Numbered from the stretch's first letter, positions 23,740-32,762 are shown. The stretch is DNA of 64,000 nucleotides from Microbacterium sp. MYb45 (GCF_002979655.1 NZ_PCPG01000007.1:62001-126000), one strand, 5' to 3'. The notes: generated by a model not told the origin, from the letters alone. Made by a program: numbers and translations.

Positions 23740-26609
23740 GAGCTCGCCTTCTCCGCTGCCTTCGCGGCGGCGTTCGCCGCACGGGTGGCTGCAGCCTTCT
23801 TCGCCGCAGCCGACCGTGCGGCCGACGTCGCCGCCGTGGTCTTCTTCGCGGGGGCCTTCTTCGCGGTCGTCGACTTGGCCGCCGTCTTGGCTGCGGGCTT
23901 CTTGGCGGCGGCCTTCTTGGCCGGCGCCTTCTTGGCGGGCGCCTTCTTGGCCGCACCGCGCTTCGGAGCCGGGCCCTTGGCACGCTTGTCGGCGAGCATC
24001 TGCACGGCGATCTCGAATGTGATGTCCTCGACCGTCTGGCCGCGCGGAATCGTCACGTTCGTCTCGCCATCGGTCACGTAGGCACCGAACCTGCCGTCGC
24101 GGATGCGGATCGGCTTACCGCTGACGGGGTCGGCCTCGAACTCGGCGAGTGCGCTGGATGCACGACGACCGGCACCGTACTTCGGCTGGGAGTAGATCTC
24201 CAGCGCCTGCTCGAGCGTGACGTCGAAGATCTGCGATTCGCTCTCGAGCGACCGCGAGTCGGTGCCCTTCTTCAGGTACGGACCGAAGCGGCCGTTCTGG
24301 GCCGTGATCTCGTCTCCCGATTCCGGGTCGACGCCCACGACACGCGGCAGGCTCAGGAGCTGCAGCGCGGTGTCGAGCTCGATCGTGTCGACCGACATCG
24401 AGCGGAACAGCGATGCGGTGCGCGGCTTCGGGGCCGCCTCCTTCTTCGCTCCGCGCTTCGGCTTCGGGGCCTCGACGACCTCGCCGGTCGTCTCGTCGAC
24501 CGCTGCGTCCTCGGACACCGGGTCGTTCTCCTGGACATACGGTCCGAACCGGCCGTCCTTGACGACGACGATCTTGCCGTTCTCCGGGTTCTCCCCGAGC
24601 ACACGGTCGCCCGCGACGGGAGCGTCGATGAGCTCCTGCGCCTTCTCGGCGGTCAGCTCGTCGGGCGCGAGGTCTTCCGGCACATTGACGATGCGAGGCT
24701 TGGCGTCGGGGTTCTCCGGGTCGGCGACCTCGAGGTACGGGCCGTACTTGCCGAAGCGCAGCGTGGCAGTGTCCGTGATGCGGGTGGAGTTGAGGGCGCG
24801 CGCGTCGATCTCGCCGAGGTTGTCGACGACCTGGCGGAGGCCGACGTGTGAGTCGGAGCCGAAGTAGAACGACTTGAGCCATTCCACGCGGTTCTGCTCG
24901 CCGCGGGCGATCGTGTCGAGGTCGTCCTCGAGCGCAGCGGTGAAGTCGTAGTCGACCAGCTCGGCGAAGTGCTCCTCGAGCAGCCGGACCACGCTGAACG
25001 CGAGCCACGTCGGCACGAGTGCCTGTCCGCGCTTGACCGCATAACCGCGGTCGAGAATGGTCTCGGGGATCGAGGCGAAGGTCGAGGGACGGCCGATGCC
25101 CTTCTCTTCGAGGACCTTCACGAGCGACGCCTCGGTGTAGCGCGGCTTCGGCGTGGTGCGGTGCCCCTTGGCCTCCGCATCCGACACCGCGAGCTGATCT
25201 CCGACGGCGACGGCAGGCAGCGACTGATTCTCGGCGGCATCCGCGTCGCCGCGCTTCTCGTCGCGACCCTCTTCGTACGCCTCCAGGAAGCCCTTGAAGG
25301 TGTAGACGGTTCCGGAGGCCGTGAACTCGGCCTTCTTCCCCGCGGCGTCGACGGCGATCGTGACCGTGGTGGTCTCGTACTTCGCGTCGGACATCTGGCT
25401 GGCGACCGTGCGCTTCCAGATGAGGTCGTAGAGGCGCTGCTCGTCGCGGTCGAGCTCGGACGAGAGAGAGGCGGGCGTGCGGAAGGTGTCTCCCGAGGGA
25501 CGGATCGCCTCGTGCGCCTCCTGCGCGTTCTTGCTCTTGGACTTGTACACGCGCGGCTTCAACGGCACCGCGGCGTCGCCGTAGAGGGCCACCGCCTGGC
25601 TCCGCGCCGCCTGCACCGCCTGGGTGCTCAGCGACGTGGAGTCGGTACGCATATAAGTGATGTAGCCCTTCTCGTACAGCCGCTGGGCCACGCCCATCGC
25701 CTGCTTGGCTCCCATCGAGAGCTTGCGTCCCGCCTCCTGCTGCATCGTGGAGGTGGTGAACGGCGCATAAGGGCTGCGTGTGCCCGGCTTGGCTTCGACC
25801 TTGGTGACGCTGCCGGCACCGACGGCGTCGACCGCTTCGGCGAGCGCGGCAGCGGTGGCCTCATCGAGGATGACGACGGCCTTCTTGAGCTTTCCGTCGT
25901 CGTCGAAGTCGGTGCCGCGGGCGAGCTGGCCGCCGTCGACACGCACGAGGCGGATCTTGAACGACGTGCCGGTCGCGGCTGCCTGAGCGTCGACGTCCCA
26001 GTACTCGGCCGAGGTGAACGCCATGCGCTCACGCTCGCGGTCGACGATGAGGCGGGTCGCGGCGGACTGCACGCGTCCGGCCGAGATGCCGGTCTTGACC
26101 TTGTACCAGAGGACAGGCGAGACGTCCCAGCCGTACAGGCGGTCGAGGATGCGGCGGGTCTCCTGCGCGTCGACGAGGTCGTGGTCGAGCTCACGCGTGT
26201 TTCCGACTGCCGCTTGGATCGCGTCCTTGGTGATCTCGTGGAACACCATGCGCTTGACGGGGACCTTGGGCTTGAGCGTCTCGAGCAGGTGCCAGGCGAT
26301 CGCCTCGCCTTCGCGGTCCTCATCAGTGGCGAGCAGGAGCTCGTCGGCGCTCTTCAGTGCGCGCTTGAGTTCAGCGACCGTCTTCGTCTTGCGATCGGAG
26401 ACGACGTAGTACGGGTCGAACCCGTTGTCGATGTCGATGGAGTACTTCCCGTAGGCCTGCTTGTCGGCAGCCGGGATGTCCTTCTTGTCAGCGAGGTCGC
26501 GGATATGGCCGACGGAGCTGAGTACCTCATAGCCGTCGCCGAGGTATCCCTGAATAGACCGCATCTTCGTCGGGGACTCGACGATGACGAGCTTCTTGCC
26601 TTCAGCCAA
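23736..26609 (-). CDS. topA: DNA topoisomerase I
   Basis: A 957-residue type IA topoisomerase. The TOPRIM domain starts KKLVIVESPTK; the active-site Tyr319 lies in ITYMRTDS; several C-terminal repeats of the form RDGRFGAYV / NGRFGPYL / KDGRFGPYV follow instead of Cys4 zinc fingers, as in actinobacteria. The last about 75 residues are a Lys/Ala/Pro-rich tail (KKAPAKK, PAKKAAAKK) that should bind DNA without sequence preference. I start at the TTG at 26609, preceded by AAAGGAC; upstream in-frame codons lack conservation-like features. Confidence 0.95.
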   Translation of the reverse strand: MAEGKKLVIVESPTKMRSIQGYLGDGYEVLSSVGHIRDLADKKDIPAADKQAYGKYSIDIDNGFDPYYVVSDRKTKTVAELKRALKSADELLLATDEDREGEAIAWHLLETLKPKVPVKRMVFHEITKDAIQAAVGNTRELDHDLVDAQETRRILDRLYGWDVSPVLWYKVKTGISAGRVQSAATRLIVDRERERMAFTSAEYWDVDAQAAATGTSFKIRLVRVDGGQLARGTDFDDDGKLKKAVVILDEATAAALAEAVDAVGAGSVTKVEAKPGTRSPYAPFTTSTMQQEAGRKLSMGAKQAMGVAQRLYEKGYITYMRTDSTSLSTQAVQAARSQAVALYGDAAVPLKPRVYKSKSKNAQEAHEAIRPSGDTFRTPASLSSELDRDEQRLYDLIWKRTVASQMSDAKYETTTVTIAVDAAGKKAEFTASGTVYTFKGFLEAYEEGRDEKRGDADAAENQSLPAVAVGDQLAVSDAEAKGHRTTPKPRYTEASLVKVLEEKGIGRPSTFASIPETILDRGYAVKRGQALVPTWLAFSVVRLLEEHFAELVDYDFTAALEDDLDTIARGEQNRVEWLKSFYFGSDSHVGLRQVVDNLGEIDARALNSTRITDTATLRFGKYGPYLEVADPENPDAKPRIVNVPEDLAPDELTAEKAQELIDAPVAGDRVLGENPENGKIVVVKDGRFGPYVQENDPVSEDAAVDETTGEVVEAPKPKRGAKKEAAPKPRTASLFRSMSVDTIELDTALQLLSLPRVVGVDPESGDEITAQNGRFGPYLKKGTDSRSLESESQIFDVTLEQALEIYSQPKYGAGRRASSALAEFEADPVSGKPIRIRDGRFGAYVTDGETNVTIPRGQTVEDITFEIAVQMLADKRAKGPAPKRGAAKKAPAKKAPAKKAAAKKPAAKTAAKSTTAKKAPAKKTTAATSAARSAAAKKAAATRAANAAAKAAEKASS

Positions 26610-26686
26610 GGGTGCGTCCTTTCTTCGAAGCACACCATACACACCACCGTGTGGGGTCGTTCACAGTGAGTGAGGTCGCACGGCCG

Positions 26687-27016
26687 TCACTGTCCCTCGG
26701 GTGGCCCGGCACGGGCTCGGGAGACGGCTGCGAGTCCAGCGTACGCCGCCTGCACCTCCACGGTCGCCACGAAGCCCTCGAGAGAGCAGCCGGTGAGTGC
26801 CGCGCCCGCCGCCTCCGCGACCCGCGCGGCGAGCGCACACGGCTCCGCTGCGGTCGGCACGGCACCGCTCGCGGCATCGGCTGCGGCAAGCGCCGCGGCA
26901 TCGGCCGCCCCGGCCGCGCGCTGCGCCGTCACCGCCGCTCCGCCGACGGCGGCCAGCCCGAGAGACAGTGCAGCGGCGACCACCAGGACCCCCGCGGCCA
27001 CCGCCGTGCCGGCCAT
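26687..27016 (-). CDS. TadE-like membrane protein (Rv3654c-type)
   Basis: A 109-residue protein that begins with one hydrophobic helix (MAGTAVAAGVLVVAAALSLG) followed by an Ala-rich extracellular part with two cysteines. It resembles the small TadE-like proteins that end actinobacterial Tad clusters (M. tuberculosis Rv3654c). The ATG at 27016 overlaps the TadE stop by one base. These proteins are pseudopilin-like; the role in pilus assembly is inferred. Confidence 0.75.
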   Translation of the reverse strand: MAGTAVAAGVLVVAAALSLGLAAVGGAAVTAQRAAGAADAAALAAADAASGAVPTAAEPCALAARVAEAAGAALTGCSLEGFVATVEVQAAYAGLAAVSRARAGPPEGQ

Positions 27017-27381
27017 CAGCGGCCTCCGTCGAGCGCGCAGCTCGACGCCCGGAGGGGCAGCCGCACCAGCGCGCCGATCGAGGCCTCGAAGGTTGCCGTG
27101 ACGCACACGAGGTCACCCGAGTGCGAAGACGAGATCCCTGCGCCGGGGACGGCCGTGCCCACCACGCGCTGGGCGGCGTCCGCCCCCTCGCCGCGGCCGA
27201 GGAGACGGGCCGCATCCGCCGATGCGTCCTGCAGCGCCACCTGGCGCGATGCCGCGCCGAGCGCGCCCGCACCGAGCAGGAGCGCCAGCAGCACGGCGGG
27301 CAGCCCGAGAGCGAGTTCTGCGGCGACGGAGCCTCGCTCCCCCGCCCCGGCGCGACCGGCGCCGCTCCTCCGGGGGCGCAT
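27016..27381 (-). CDS. tadE: TadE family pseudopilin-like protein
   Basis: A 121-residue protein with a basic head (MRPRRSGAG), then GERGSVAAELALGLPAVLLALLL, the classic TadE/pilin-like entry with a Gly-Ser-x-x-x-E motif before the helix, and a small outer domain with two cysteines. Start at the ATG at 27381, the base where the DUF4244 stop ends. TadE-type minor pilins work with the Flp pilin and the TadA machinery. Confidence 0.82.
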   Translation of the reverse strand: MRPRRSGAGRAGAGERGSVAAELALGLPAVLLALLLGAGALGAASRQVALQDASADAARLLGRGEGADAAQRVVGTAVPGAGISSSHSGDLVCVTATFEASIGALVRLPLRASSCALDGGR

Positions 27382-27578
27382 CACGACACGGTGAGGGCTC
27401 GCCGGACGAGATCGGTCAGGATGCCGCGAACCTCGTCGGATCGCATGATGACGACCAGGAGCCCTGCGAACGCCACGGCGGCCATCGTGGTGATCGCGTA
27501 TTCGGCCGTGGCCGCGCCGGTGTCGTCGCCGAACAGCGCAGCCGCGCGGCGCCGGTCGAGTCGGGGGATGCGGATCAT
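27381..27578 (-). CDS. DUF4244 Flp-type pilin
   Basis: A 65-residue protein: a basic leader (MIRIPRLDRRRAAALFG), then DDTGAATAEYAITTMAAVAFAGLLVVIM, which has the Gly, the conserved Glu and Tyr and the single helix of Flp prepilins. DUF4244 is the actinobacterial form next to Tad genes. A prepilin peptidase would cut before the helix; none is encoded in this window. It overlaps tadE by one base. Confidence 0.82.
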   Translation of the reverse strand: MIRIPRLDRRRAAALFGDDTGAATAEYAITTMAAVAFAGLLVVIMRSDEVRGILTDLVRRALTVS

Positions 27579-27647
27579 GATGTACCTCTTTCTCTGTGAT
27601 GCCTTCGCATCGGTTGGTCGGTCTCAGCGGGTCGCTCGGCACGTCGC

Positions 27648-28547
27648 TCACAGGGGCAGCGGTGTCGAGGCCAGGACGCTGAGCAGCATCGGCGCCACAC
27701 CGAGCAGGAGGAACGCAGGCAGGGTGCACACACCGAGCGGGATGAGCAGTCGTGTCGAGAGCTTCGCCGCACGCAGGCGGCCGTGCACCCGCGCGGCATG
27801 CCGATCCTGCGCTGCGGACGCTCGAAGGAGCTCCACCGCGGGCACGCCGGCTGCTCGGGACAGCTCGAGCACGGATCGGATGCCCTCCTCGGTCCCCCCG
27901 CCGGCCGAGCTCTCGGCGACCAGACGGAGGGCGCGGTCGATGGAGGCGCCTCCGGCGAGCGCGACGGCCACCAGTTCGGCTCGCATCCCGGGCGTGCCCG
28001 GCTCGGGCGCAGCGCGGCGGAGCAGCCGCCGCGTCCACAGCCGAGCTGCGAGCACGAGGAGAAGGCCCGTGACCACGCAGGCGGCACCGAGCGGATTGCC
28101 GACGATGACGCCGACGGTGTCGAAGCCGAGCGCGAACCCGAGAAGAAGTCCCGCGAGCGGCATCCACAGCAGCAGGCGCGCTGTTCCCGCGGGCTCGGCG
28201 AGTGCGATGCGCACATCGTCGGCGGCGGACGCGGCGTCGCGCAGAGATTCGGCGATGATCCGGAGCACCTCGGCAAGCGGAGCACCGACCGTGGTGGCGA
28301 TCTCCCATGCGGCCGCGAGGTCGACCCAGGCCCCACCCTCGGCCTCGATGGCGTCGAGCAGGGGAACGCCTCCCTCCACCCGCTCGGTCACGGCCAGCGC
28401 ATGCGGGTCGCCGATGTCAGCGAGGTGCCGCCAGGCGACGACCGGCACCGCTCCCGCCTGCAGCAGGACGGCCAGGGTCTGCACCGAGGTCGCGGCATCG
28501 CTCGCCCCCGTCTCACTCGCAGGGGGCGCAGGGCGTCGCCGGATCAC
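27648..28547 (-). CDS. TadB/TadC-like inner-membrane platform protein
   Basis: A 299-residue membrane protein of the type II secretion F superfamily. Two related halves are visible: LAVLLQAGAVPVVAWRHL at about 25-45 and AVALAGGASIDRALRLV at about 195-212, each followed by helical segments and hydrophobic pairs. This looks like TadB and TadC compacted into one protein, whereas mycobacteria have two genes. The GTG at 28547 makes a GTGA overlap with the TadA stop; a GTG one codon earlier is possible. Confidence 0.8.
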   Translation of the reverse strand: MIRRRPAPPASETGASDAATSVQTLAVLLQAGAVPVVAWRHLADIGDPHALAVTERVEGGVPLLDAIEAEGGAWVDLAAAWEIATTVGAPLAEVLRIIAESLRDAASAADDVRIALAEPAGTARLLLWMPLAGLLLGFALGFDTVGVIVGNPLGAACVVTGLLLVLAARLWTRRLLRRAAPEPGTPGMRAELVAVALAGGASIDRALRLVAESSAGGGTEEGIRSVLELSRAAGVPAVELLRASAAQDRHAARVHGRLRAAKLSTRLLIPLGVCTLPAFLLLGVAPMLLSVLASTPLPL

Positions 28548-29551
28548 CACGGCGTGACCTCCTCGATGTCCAACCGGTCGCCCGCCATCACGAGTCGTCC
28601 GGCCTGCCGGATCCGACGGACGCCCCCGGGAGCACGGTCGAGATGCAGCACCACCGTGAACGCACTCACCGCCTGCCGCGCGAGGGCGACTGCATCCAAC
28701 CCGGCCAGCGCACCGAGGGCCTCGAGCCGGGCCGGCACATCGCGGAGCCCGCTGGCGTGCATCGTGCCGGCGCCGCCGTCGTGTCCGGTGTTGAGCGCGG
28801 TGAGCAGCTCTCGGACCTCTTCCCCGCGGCATTCGCCCACCACCAGACGGTCCGGCCGCATCCGCAGTGACTCGCGCACCAGCCGAGCCAGCGTGATCCC
28901 TCCCGCTCCCTCGACATTCGCCTGACGCGCCTCGAGGGCGACGTGATGCGGGTGGCGCGGACGGAGCTCTGCGACATCTTCGATCGTGACGATGCGCTCG
29001 GTCGCCGGGACCTCGGAGAGCAGCGCGGACAGGAGCGTCGTCTTGCCCGTTCCGGTGCCGCCGGTGATGAGGATGTTGGCCCGTTCGGCCACGAGCCCGA
29101 GGAGCCAGGCCTGCTGACGTGCGCCGAAGGAGCCGAGCGCAGCGAGCGCCTCGAGGTCGGCCGCCCGCACCCGAGGGATGCGGATCGAGAGCGCGGTGCC
29201 CATCGTGGACACCGGAGCGAGGACGGCATGCACGCGGATGCCGGAATCGAGACGGACGTCGACGCACGGGGCCTGGTCGTCGAGATGGCGCCCGCCGAGA
29301 CCGACGAGGGCGACGGCGAGGTCGCGGACCTCCCGCTCCGACGCCCGCCATCCGCTCACAGGATCGGCGCCGCTGCCTCGGTCGACGAACAGACCCGCCG
29401 GGCCGTTGACGAAGACATCGGTGACGGCGTCGTCGATGTGGGCGATGAGCGGACCGAAGGCGGGGTCGAGGCGCAGCGGCTCGGGAGCGGCATCCATCGC
29501 GCCCGTCACCGGTGCCGCGCCACGGGGCTGGATGACGAAGGAATCGGGCAT
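28544..29551 (-). CDS. tadA: TadA / CpaF-type secretion ATPase
   Basis: A 335-residue VirB11-like ATPase with Walker A GGTGTGKTT near residue 165, an Asp box IVTIEDVAEL, Walker B LVVGECRGEE and the His box MHAS. It powers Flp pilus assembly. The canonical N-terminal domain is short (about 150 residues), as in actinobacterial TadA. I take the ATG at 29551, because a -10 box TACCTT ends six bases upstream (leaderless); a TTG at 29599 is the alternative. It heads the five-gene Tad run. Confidence 0.9.
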   Translation of the reverse strand: MPDSFVIQPRGAAPVTGAMDAAPEPLRLDPAFGPLIAHIDDAVTDVFVNGPAGLFVDRGSGADPVSGWRASEREVRDLAVALVGLGGRHLDDQAPCVDVRLDSGIRVHAVLAPVSTMGTALSIRIPRVRAADLEALAALGSFGARQQAWLLGLVAERANILITGGTGTGKTTLLSALLSEVPATERIVTIEDVAELRPRHPHHVALEARQANVEGAGGITLARLVRESLRMRPDRLVVGECRGEEVRELLTALNTGHDGGAGTMHASGLRDVPARLEALGALAGLDAVALARQAVSAFTVVLHLDRAPGGVRRIRQAGRLVMAGDRLDIEEVTPW

Positions 29552-29557
29552 ACCGCG

Positions 29558-29563
29558 AAGGTA
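29558..29563 (-). promoter_or_regulatory. -10 box, leaderless promoter of the Tad genes
   Basis: TACCTT on the minus strand, then six bases, then the ATG of tadA. No clear -35 is visible. Confidence 0.4.
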
Positions 29564-29675
29564 GGCGGCCGGGACGGCGCGAGCGATCGGATACGCCAAC
29601 GCGGCTCAGGCACTGTGCAGAAGACTCGTGGTCGTCGGCCGGTGCAGGAGGCGGAGAGGTCCGGGACGCCGCGAA

Positions 29676-29689
29676 CGGGAGCGCTCCCA
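29676..29689. promoter_or_regulatory. CebR/CelR-type LacI-family operator
   Basis: CGGGAGCGCTCCCA contains the perfect 12-base palindrome GGGAGCGCTCCC and matches 13 of 14 bases of the known CebR/CelR operator TGGGAGCGCTCCCA of actinobacterial cellobiose regulators. It lies in the 400-base divergent gap between tadA and acs, 125 bases upstream of the tadA start. No sugar gene is adjacent. Confidence 0.5.
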
Positions 29690-29695
29690 ACGGAA

Positions 29696-29732
29696 TGGGC
29701 GGCATCTCACGGGGGGAATGAGATGCCGCCCA
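29696..29732. terminator. Strong isolated hairpin in the tadA-acs gap
   Basis: A perfect 14-bp stem (TGGGCGGCATCTCA, 29696-29709, with 29719-29732) and a 9-base loop. It is outside both predicted neighbouring mRNAs, so it may insulate the divergent promoters or end an unseen short transcript. The rest of the 29552-29951 gap holds the acs promoter region and nothing else I can identify. Confidence 0.55.
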
Positions 29733-29874
29733 CGGCGATGCACGATTGGGGGAATCGGGCATGCCAAGGCCGGAATGAGATTTCGGCTGTCGTCGAGTGT
29801 ACGCAAGGCAACCGTCCTGACAAAACCGGTGCGACTACCGACTTTCGGCAGTATGCGATGTGTGGCCCCGCGGA

Positions 29875-29880
29875 TAGATT
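29875..29880 (+). promoter_or_regulatory. -10 box of acs
   Basis: TAGATT about 70 bases before the acs start; TSS predicted near 29887. The -35 region is unconvincing. Confidence 0.35.
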
Positions 29881-29951
29881 CACCCTGACCGCGCCGTCCA
29901 CCCCCACGGCCAGGTTCGAACGACCCGAATGCCGCAAAGGAGCGCCTGCCG

Positions 29952-31919
29952 ATGAGCAGCCAGATCGACCACCTTCTCGACGAGACCCGGCGGTTCGCAC
30001 CGTCGGAGGAATTCGTCGCCCAGACCATCTCATCGCCCGAACTCTACGAGCGCGCCGCTGCCGATCGCGAGGCGTTCTGGGGCGAGCAGTCCCGCGACCT
30101 GGTGCACTGGCACAAGCCGTTCACGCAGGTTCTCGACTGGACGAACCCGCCGTTCGCGAAGTGGTTCGACGACGGCGAGCTGAACGTGGCGTACAACTGC
30201 CTCGACCGGCACGTCGAAGAGGGCAACGGCGACCGGGTCGCTCTGCACTGGGAGGGTGAGCCCGGGGATTCCCGGCGCATCACTTACGCCGAGCTGACCG
30301 CAGAGGTCAAGCGGGTCGCCAACGTCCTCGAAGGGCTCGGCATCGGCCAGGGCGACCGCGTCGCGATCTATCTGCCCATGATCCCCGAGGCGATCGCCTC
30401 GATGCTCGCCGTCGCCCGCGTCGGTGCGATCCACTCCGTGGTGTTCGGCGGATTCAGCGCCGACAGCCTCCGCTCACGCATCGACGACGCCGGAGCGAAG
30501 CTCGTCATCACCGCTGACGGCGGCTACCGCAAGGGCCGGGTGTCCGCTTTGAAGCCGGCGGTGGATCAGGCGCTCGCCGACCGTGGCGAGGGCGAGCAGC
30601 AGACCGTCGAGCACGTCCTGGTCGTCCGGCGCGGCGAGAACGAGGTGGACTGGGTCGAGGGACGCGACCTGTGGTGGCACGACGTGGTTCCCGCGGCGTC
30701 CGCCGAGCACACGGCCCAGGCCTTCCCCGCGGAGAACCCGCTGTTCATCCTCTACACGTCGGGCACCACCGGGAAGCCCAAGGGCATCCTGCACACCTCG
30801 GGCGGTTACCTCACCCAGGTCGCGTACTCGCACAAGTACGTGTTCGACCTGCATCCGGAGACCGACGTCTTCTGGTGCACGGCCGACATCGGATGGATCA
30901 CCGGACACAGCTACGTCACCTACGGTCCGCTCGCGAACGGCGCGACCCAGGTGCTCTACGAAGGCACGCCGGACGCCCCGCACCCCGGCCGCTGGTGGGA
31001 GATCATCGAGAAGTACAAGGTCTCGATCTTCTACACCGCGCCGACGGCGATCCGTTCGTTCATGAAGATCGGCCGCAGCGTGCCGAAGAAGTTCGACCTG
31101 TCGTCGCTGCGACTGCTCGGTTCGGTGGGTGAGCCCATCAACCCCGAGGCGTGGATGTGGTACCGCGAGGTCATCGGTGCCGGCAAGACGCCGATCGTCG
31201 ACACGTGGTGGCAGACCGAGACCGGAGCGATCATGGTCTCGGCCCTCCCCGGCGTCACCGAGACCAAGCCCGGATCCGCGCAGGTTCCGCTTCCGGGGAT
31301 CTCGATCGATGTCGTCGACGAGCAGGGTGTCGAGGTCGGCAACGGCAACGGCGGACTCCTCGTGATCACCGAGCCCTGGCCGAGCATGCTGCGCGGCATC
31401 TGGGGCGACCCGGAGCGTTACCGCGAGACGTACTGGGAGAAGTTCGAGGACCAGGGTTACTACTTCGCGGGTGATGGAGCCCGACTCGACGAGGACGGCG
31501 ACCTGTGGCTGCTCGGCCGCGTCGACGACGTCATGAACGTCTCGGGGCACCGTCTCTCCACGGCGGAGATCGAGTCGTCGCTGGTCGCGCACGAGGCGAC
31601 CGCCGAAGCCGCCGTGGTCGGCGCGTCGGACGAGACGACCGGACAGGCGGTGGTGGCCTTCGTCATCATCAAGGAGAGTTACCTCGCCGAGCATGAGCCC
31701 GCGGGCCTCGCCCAGCTGCTGCGCCTGTGGGTCGGAGAGCAGATCGGGGCGATCGCCCGCCCGCGCGACGTGTACATCGTGGGCGAGCTGCCGAAGACCC
31801 GCTCCGGCAAGATCATGCGACGTCTCCTGCGTGACGTCGCCGAAGGCCGCGAGGTCGGGGACACGACGACGCTGGCCGACACCGCGGTGATGAGCATCAT
31901 CTCGGCGCAGGTCAAGTAG
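29952..31919 (+). CDS. acs: Acetyl-CoA synthetase
   Basis: A 655-residue AMP-forming ligase that turns acetate, ATP and CoA into acetyl-CoA. The P-loop-like motif YTSGTTGKPKG, the ADIGWITGHSYVTYGPL core, DTWWQTETG and the C-terminal KTRSGKIMRR motif are all present; the last Lys is the usual acetylation site that switches the enzyme off. The ATG follows AAAGGAGCG. It allows growth on acetate and complements ackA-pta, which lie elsewhere in the window. Confidence 0.97.
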   Translation: MSSQIDHLLDETRRFAPSEEFVAQTISSPELYERAAADREAFWGEQSRDLVHWHKPFTQVLDWTNPPFAKWFDDGELNVAYNCLDRHVEEGNGDRVALHWEGEPGDSRRITYAELTAEVKRVANVLEGLGIGQGDRVAIYLPMIPEAIASMLAVARVGAIHSVVFGGFSADSLRSRIDDAGAKLVITADGGYRKGRVSALKPAVDQALADRGEGEQQTVEHVLVVRRGENEVDWVEGRDLWWHDVVPAASAEHTAQAFPAENPLFILYTSGTTGKPKGILHTSGGYLTQVAYSHKYVFDLHPETDVFWCTADIGWITGHSYVTYGPLANGATQVLYEGTPDAPHPGRWWEIIEKYKVSIFYTAPTAIRSFMKIGRSVPKKFDLSSLRLLGSVGEPINPEAWMWYREVIGAGKTPIVDTWWQTETGAIMVSALPGVTETKPGSAQVPLPGISIDVVDEQGVEVGNGNGGLLVITEPWPSMLRGIWGDPERYRETYWEKFEDQGYYFAGDGARLDEDGDLWLLGRVDDVMNVSGHRLSTAEIESSLVAHEATAEAAVVGASDETTGQAVVAFVIIKESYLAEHEPAGLAQLLRLWVGEQIGAIARPRDVYIVGELPKTRSGKIMRRLLRDVAEGREVGDTTTLADTAVMSIISAQVK

Positions 31920-31932
31920 GACTCCCCCATAG

Positions 31933-31975
31933 ACGAAGAACGCGCCTTCCCGATCCGGGGAGGCGCGTTCTTCGT
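31933..31975. terminator. Bidirectional terminator between acs and the RidA gene
   Basis: A 20-bp stem (31933-31952 with 31956-31975, one G-U pair) with a tight loop, placed between two converging genes. Confidence 0.85.
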
Positions 31976-32007
31976 GTGCGGCACGGACGTGCCGGATGGC
32001 CGAATGC

Positions 32008-32466
32008 TCAGGCGAGGATGAAGGTCACTTCGACCTCGACCGGGCTGCCGAGGGGAAGCTCCGCCACACCCACGGCCGCACGCGCATGACGCCCGGCGTC
32101 GCCGAAGATCTCGCCGAGGACCTCGCTGGCGCCGTTGATGACGCCCGGCTGCCCCGTGAAGTCTGCGGCGGAGGCGACGAAGCCGCCCACGCGGAGCACT
32201 CCGCCGATGCGGTCGACGCCGCCCGCGGCATCCGCTGCCGCGGCAAGGGCGTTCAACGCACAGGTGCGCGCATACGCCTTCGCGTCTTCCGCCGAGACCT
32301 CGGCGCCGACCTTGCCGAGGGCAGGGAGCGCACCGGAGACGAACGGGAGCTGGCCCGAGGTGTAGACGAGACCGTCGTGCACGACCGCCGGGACGTAGGC
32401 GGCGACGGGAGCGGCGACCGCGGGCAGCTCGATGCCGAGTTCGGCGAGGCGGGCGGAGACGCTCAT
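32008..32466 (-). CDS. RidA family protein
   Basis: A 152-residue YjgF/RidA-type protein (VYTSGQLPFVSGALP, then ADFTGQPGVINGASEVLGEIFGD, HARAAVGVAELPLGSPVEVE). RidA members hydrolyse reactive enamine/imine intermediates from PLP enzymes; the Arg after HARAAVGV is shifted in long subfamilies, so the exact activity is unsure. The start overlaps the DUF4177 stop as ATGA. The same gene neighbours the PASTA-PBP gene in mycobacteria. Confidence 0.88.
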   Translation of the reverse strand: MSVSARLAELGIELPAVAAPVAAYVPAVVHDGLVYTSGQLPFVSGALPALGKVGAEVSAEDAKAYARTCALNALAAAADAAGGVDRIGGVLRVGGFVASAADFTGQPGVINGASEVLGEIFGDAGRHARAAVGVAELPLGSPVEVEVTFILA

Positions 32467-32687
32467 GCCTGGCCTCCCTCGAACTGACGGGCGGCCTGCT
32501 CCGCCGCGGCCAGACCGGCGTTGGCGGAGGCATCCGCGTTCACCGGACGCTTCAGGTAGGCGACGAGACCGCCTTCGGGACCCTGCACGACCTGCACGAG
32601 CTCCCAGCCCTGCTTGCCCCAGTTGTTGAGGATGGCTGCCGTGTTGTGGATCAGCAGCGGCGTGGTGAGGTACTCCCACGTGGTCAT
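32463..32687 (-). CDS. DUF4177 small protein
   Basis: A 74-residue protein whose first 45 residues (TTWEYLTTPLLIHN ... NNWGKQGWELVQVV) fit DUF4177, followed by an Ala-rich tail. No signal peptide or membrane segment. Function is unknown. It is the first gene of a two-gene unit with ridA and is divergent from the PBP gene across 88 bases. Confidence 0.8.
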   Translation of the reverse strand: MTTWEYLTTPLLIHNTAAILNNWGKQGWELVQVVQGPEGGLVAYLKRPVNADASANAGLAAAEQAARQFEGGQA

Positions 32688-32762
32688 GGCACTCCTGTCG
32701 ATCGGGGCGCGACACCGTGATTGCGGGCCGGCTCGTCAAAGGTGGTATTCAGGGAACTCCCC

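Noticed and set aside
24969..26669. 566-codon frame antisense to topA
   Set aside because: No motifs; topA is unmistakable on the other strand.
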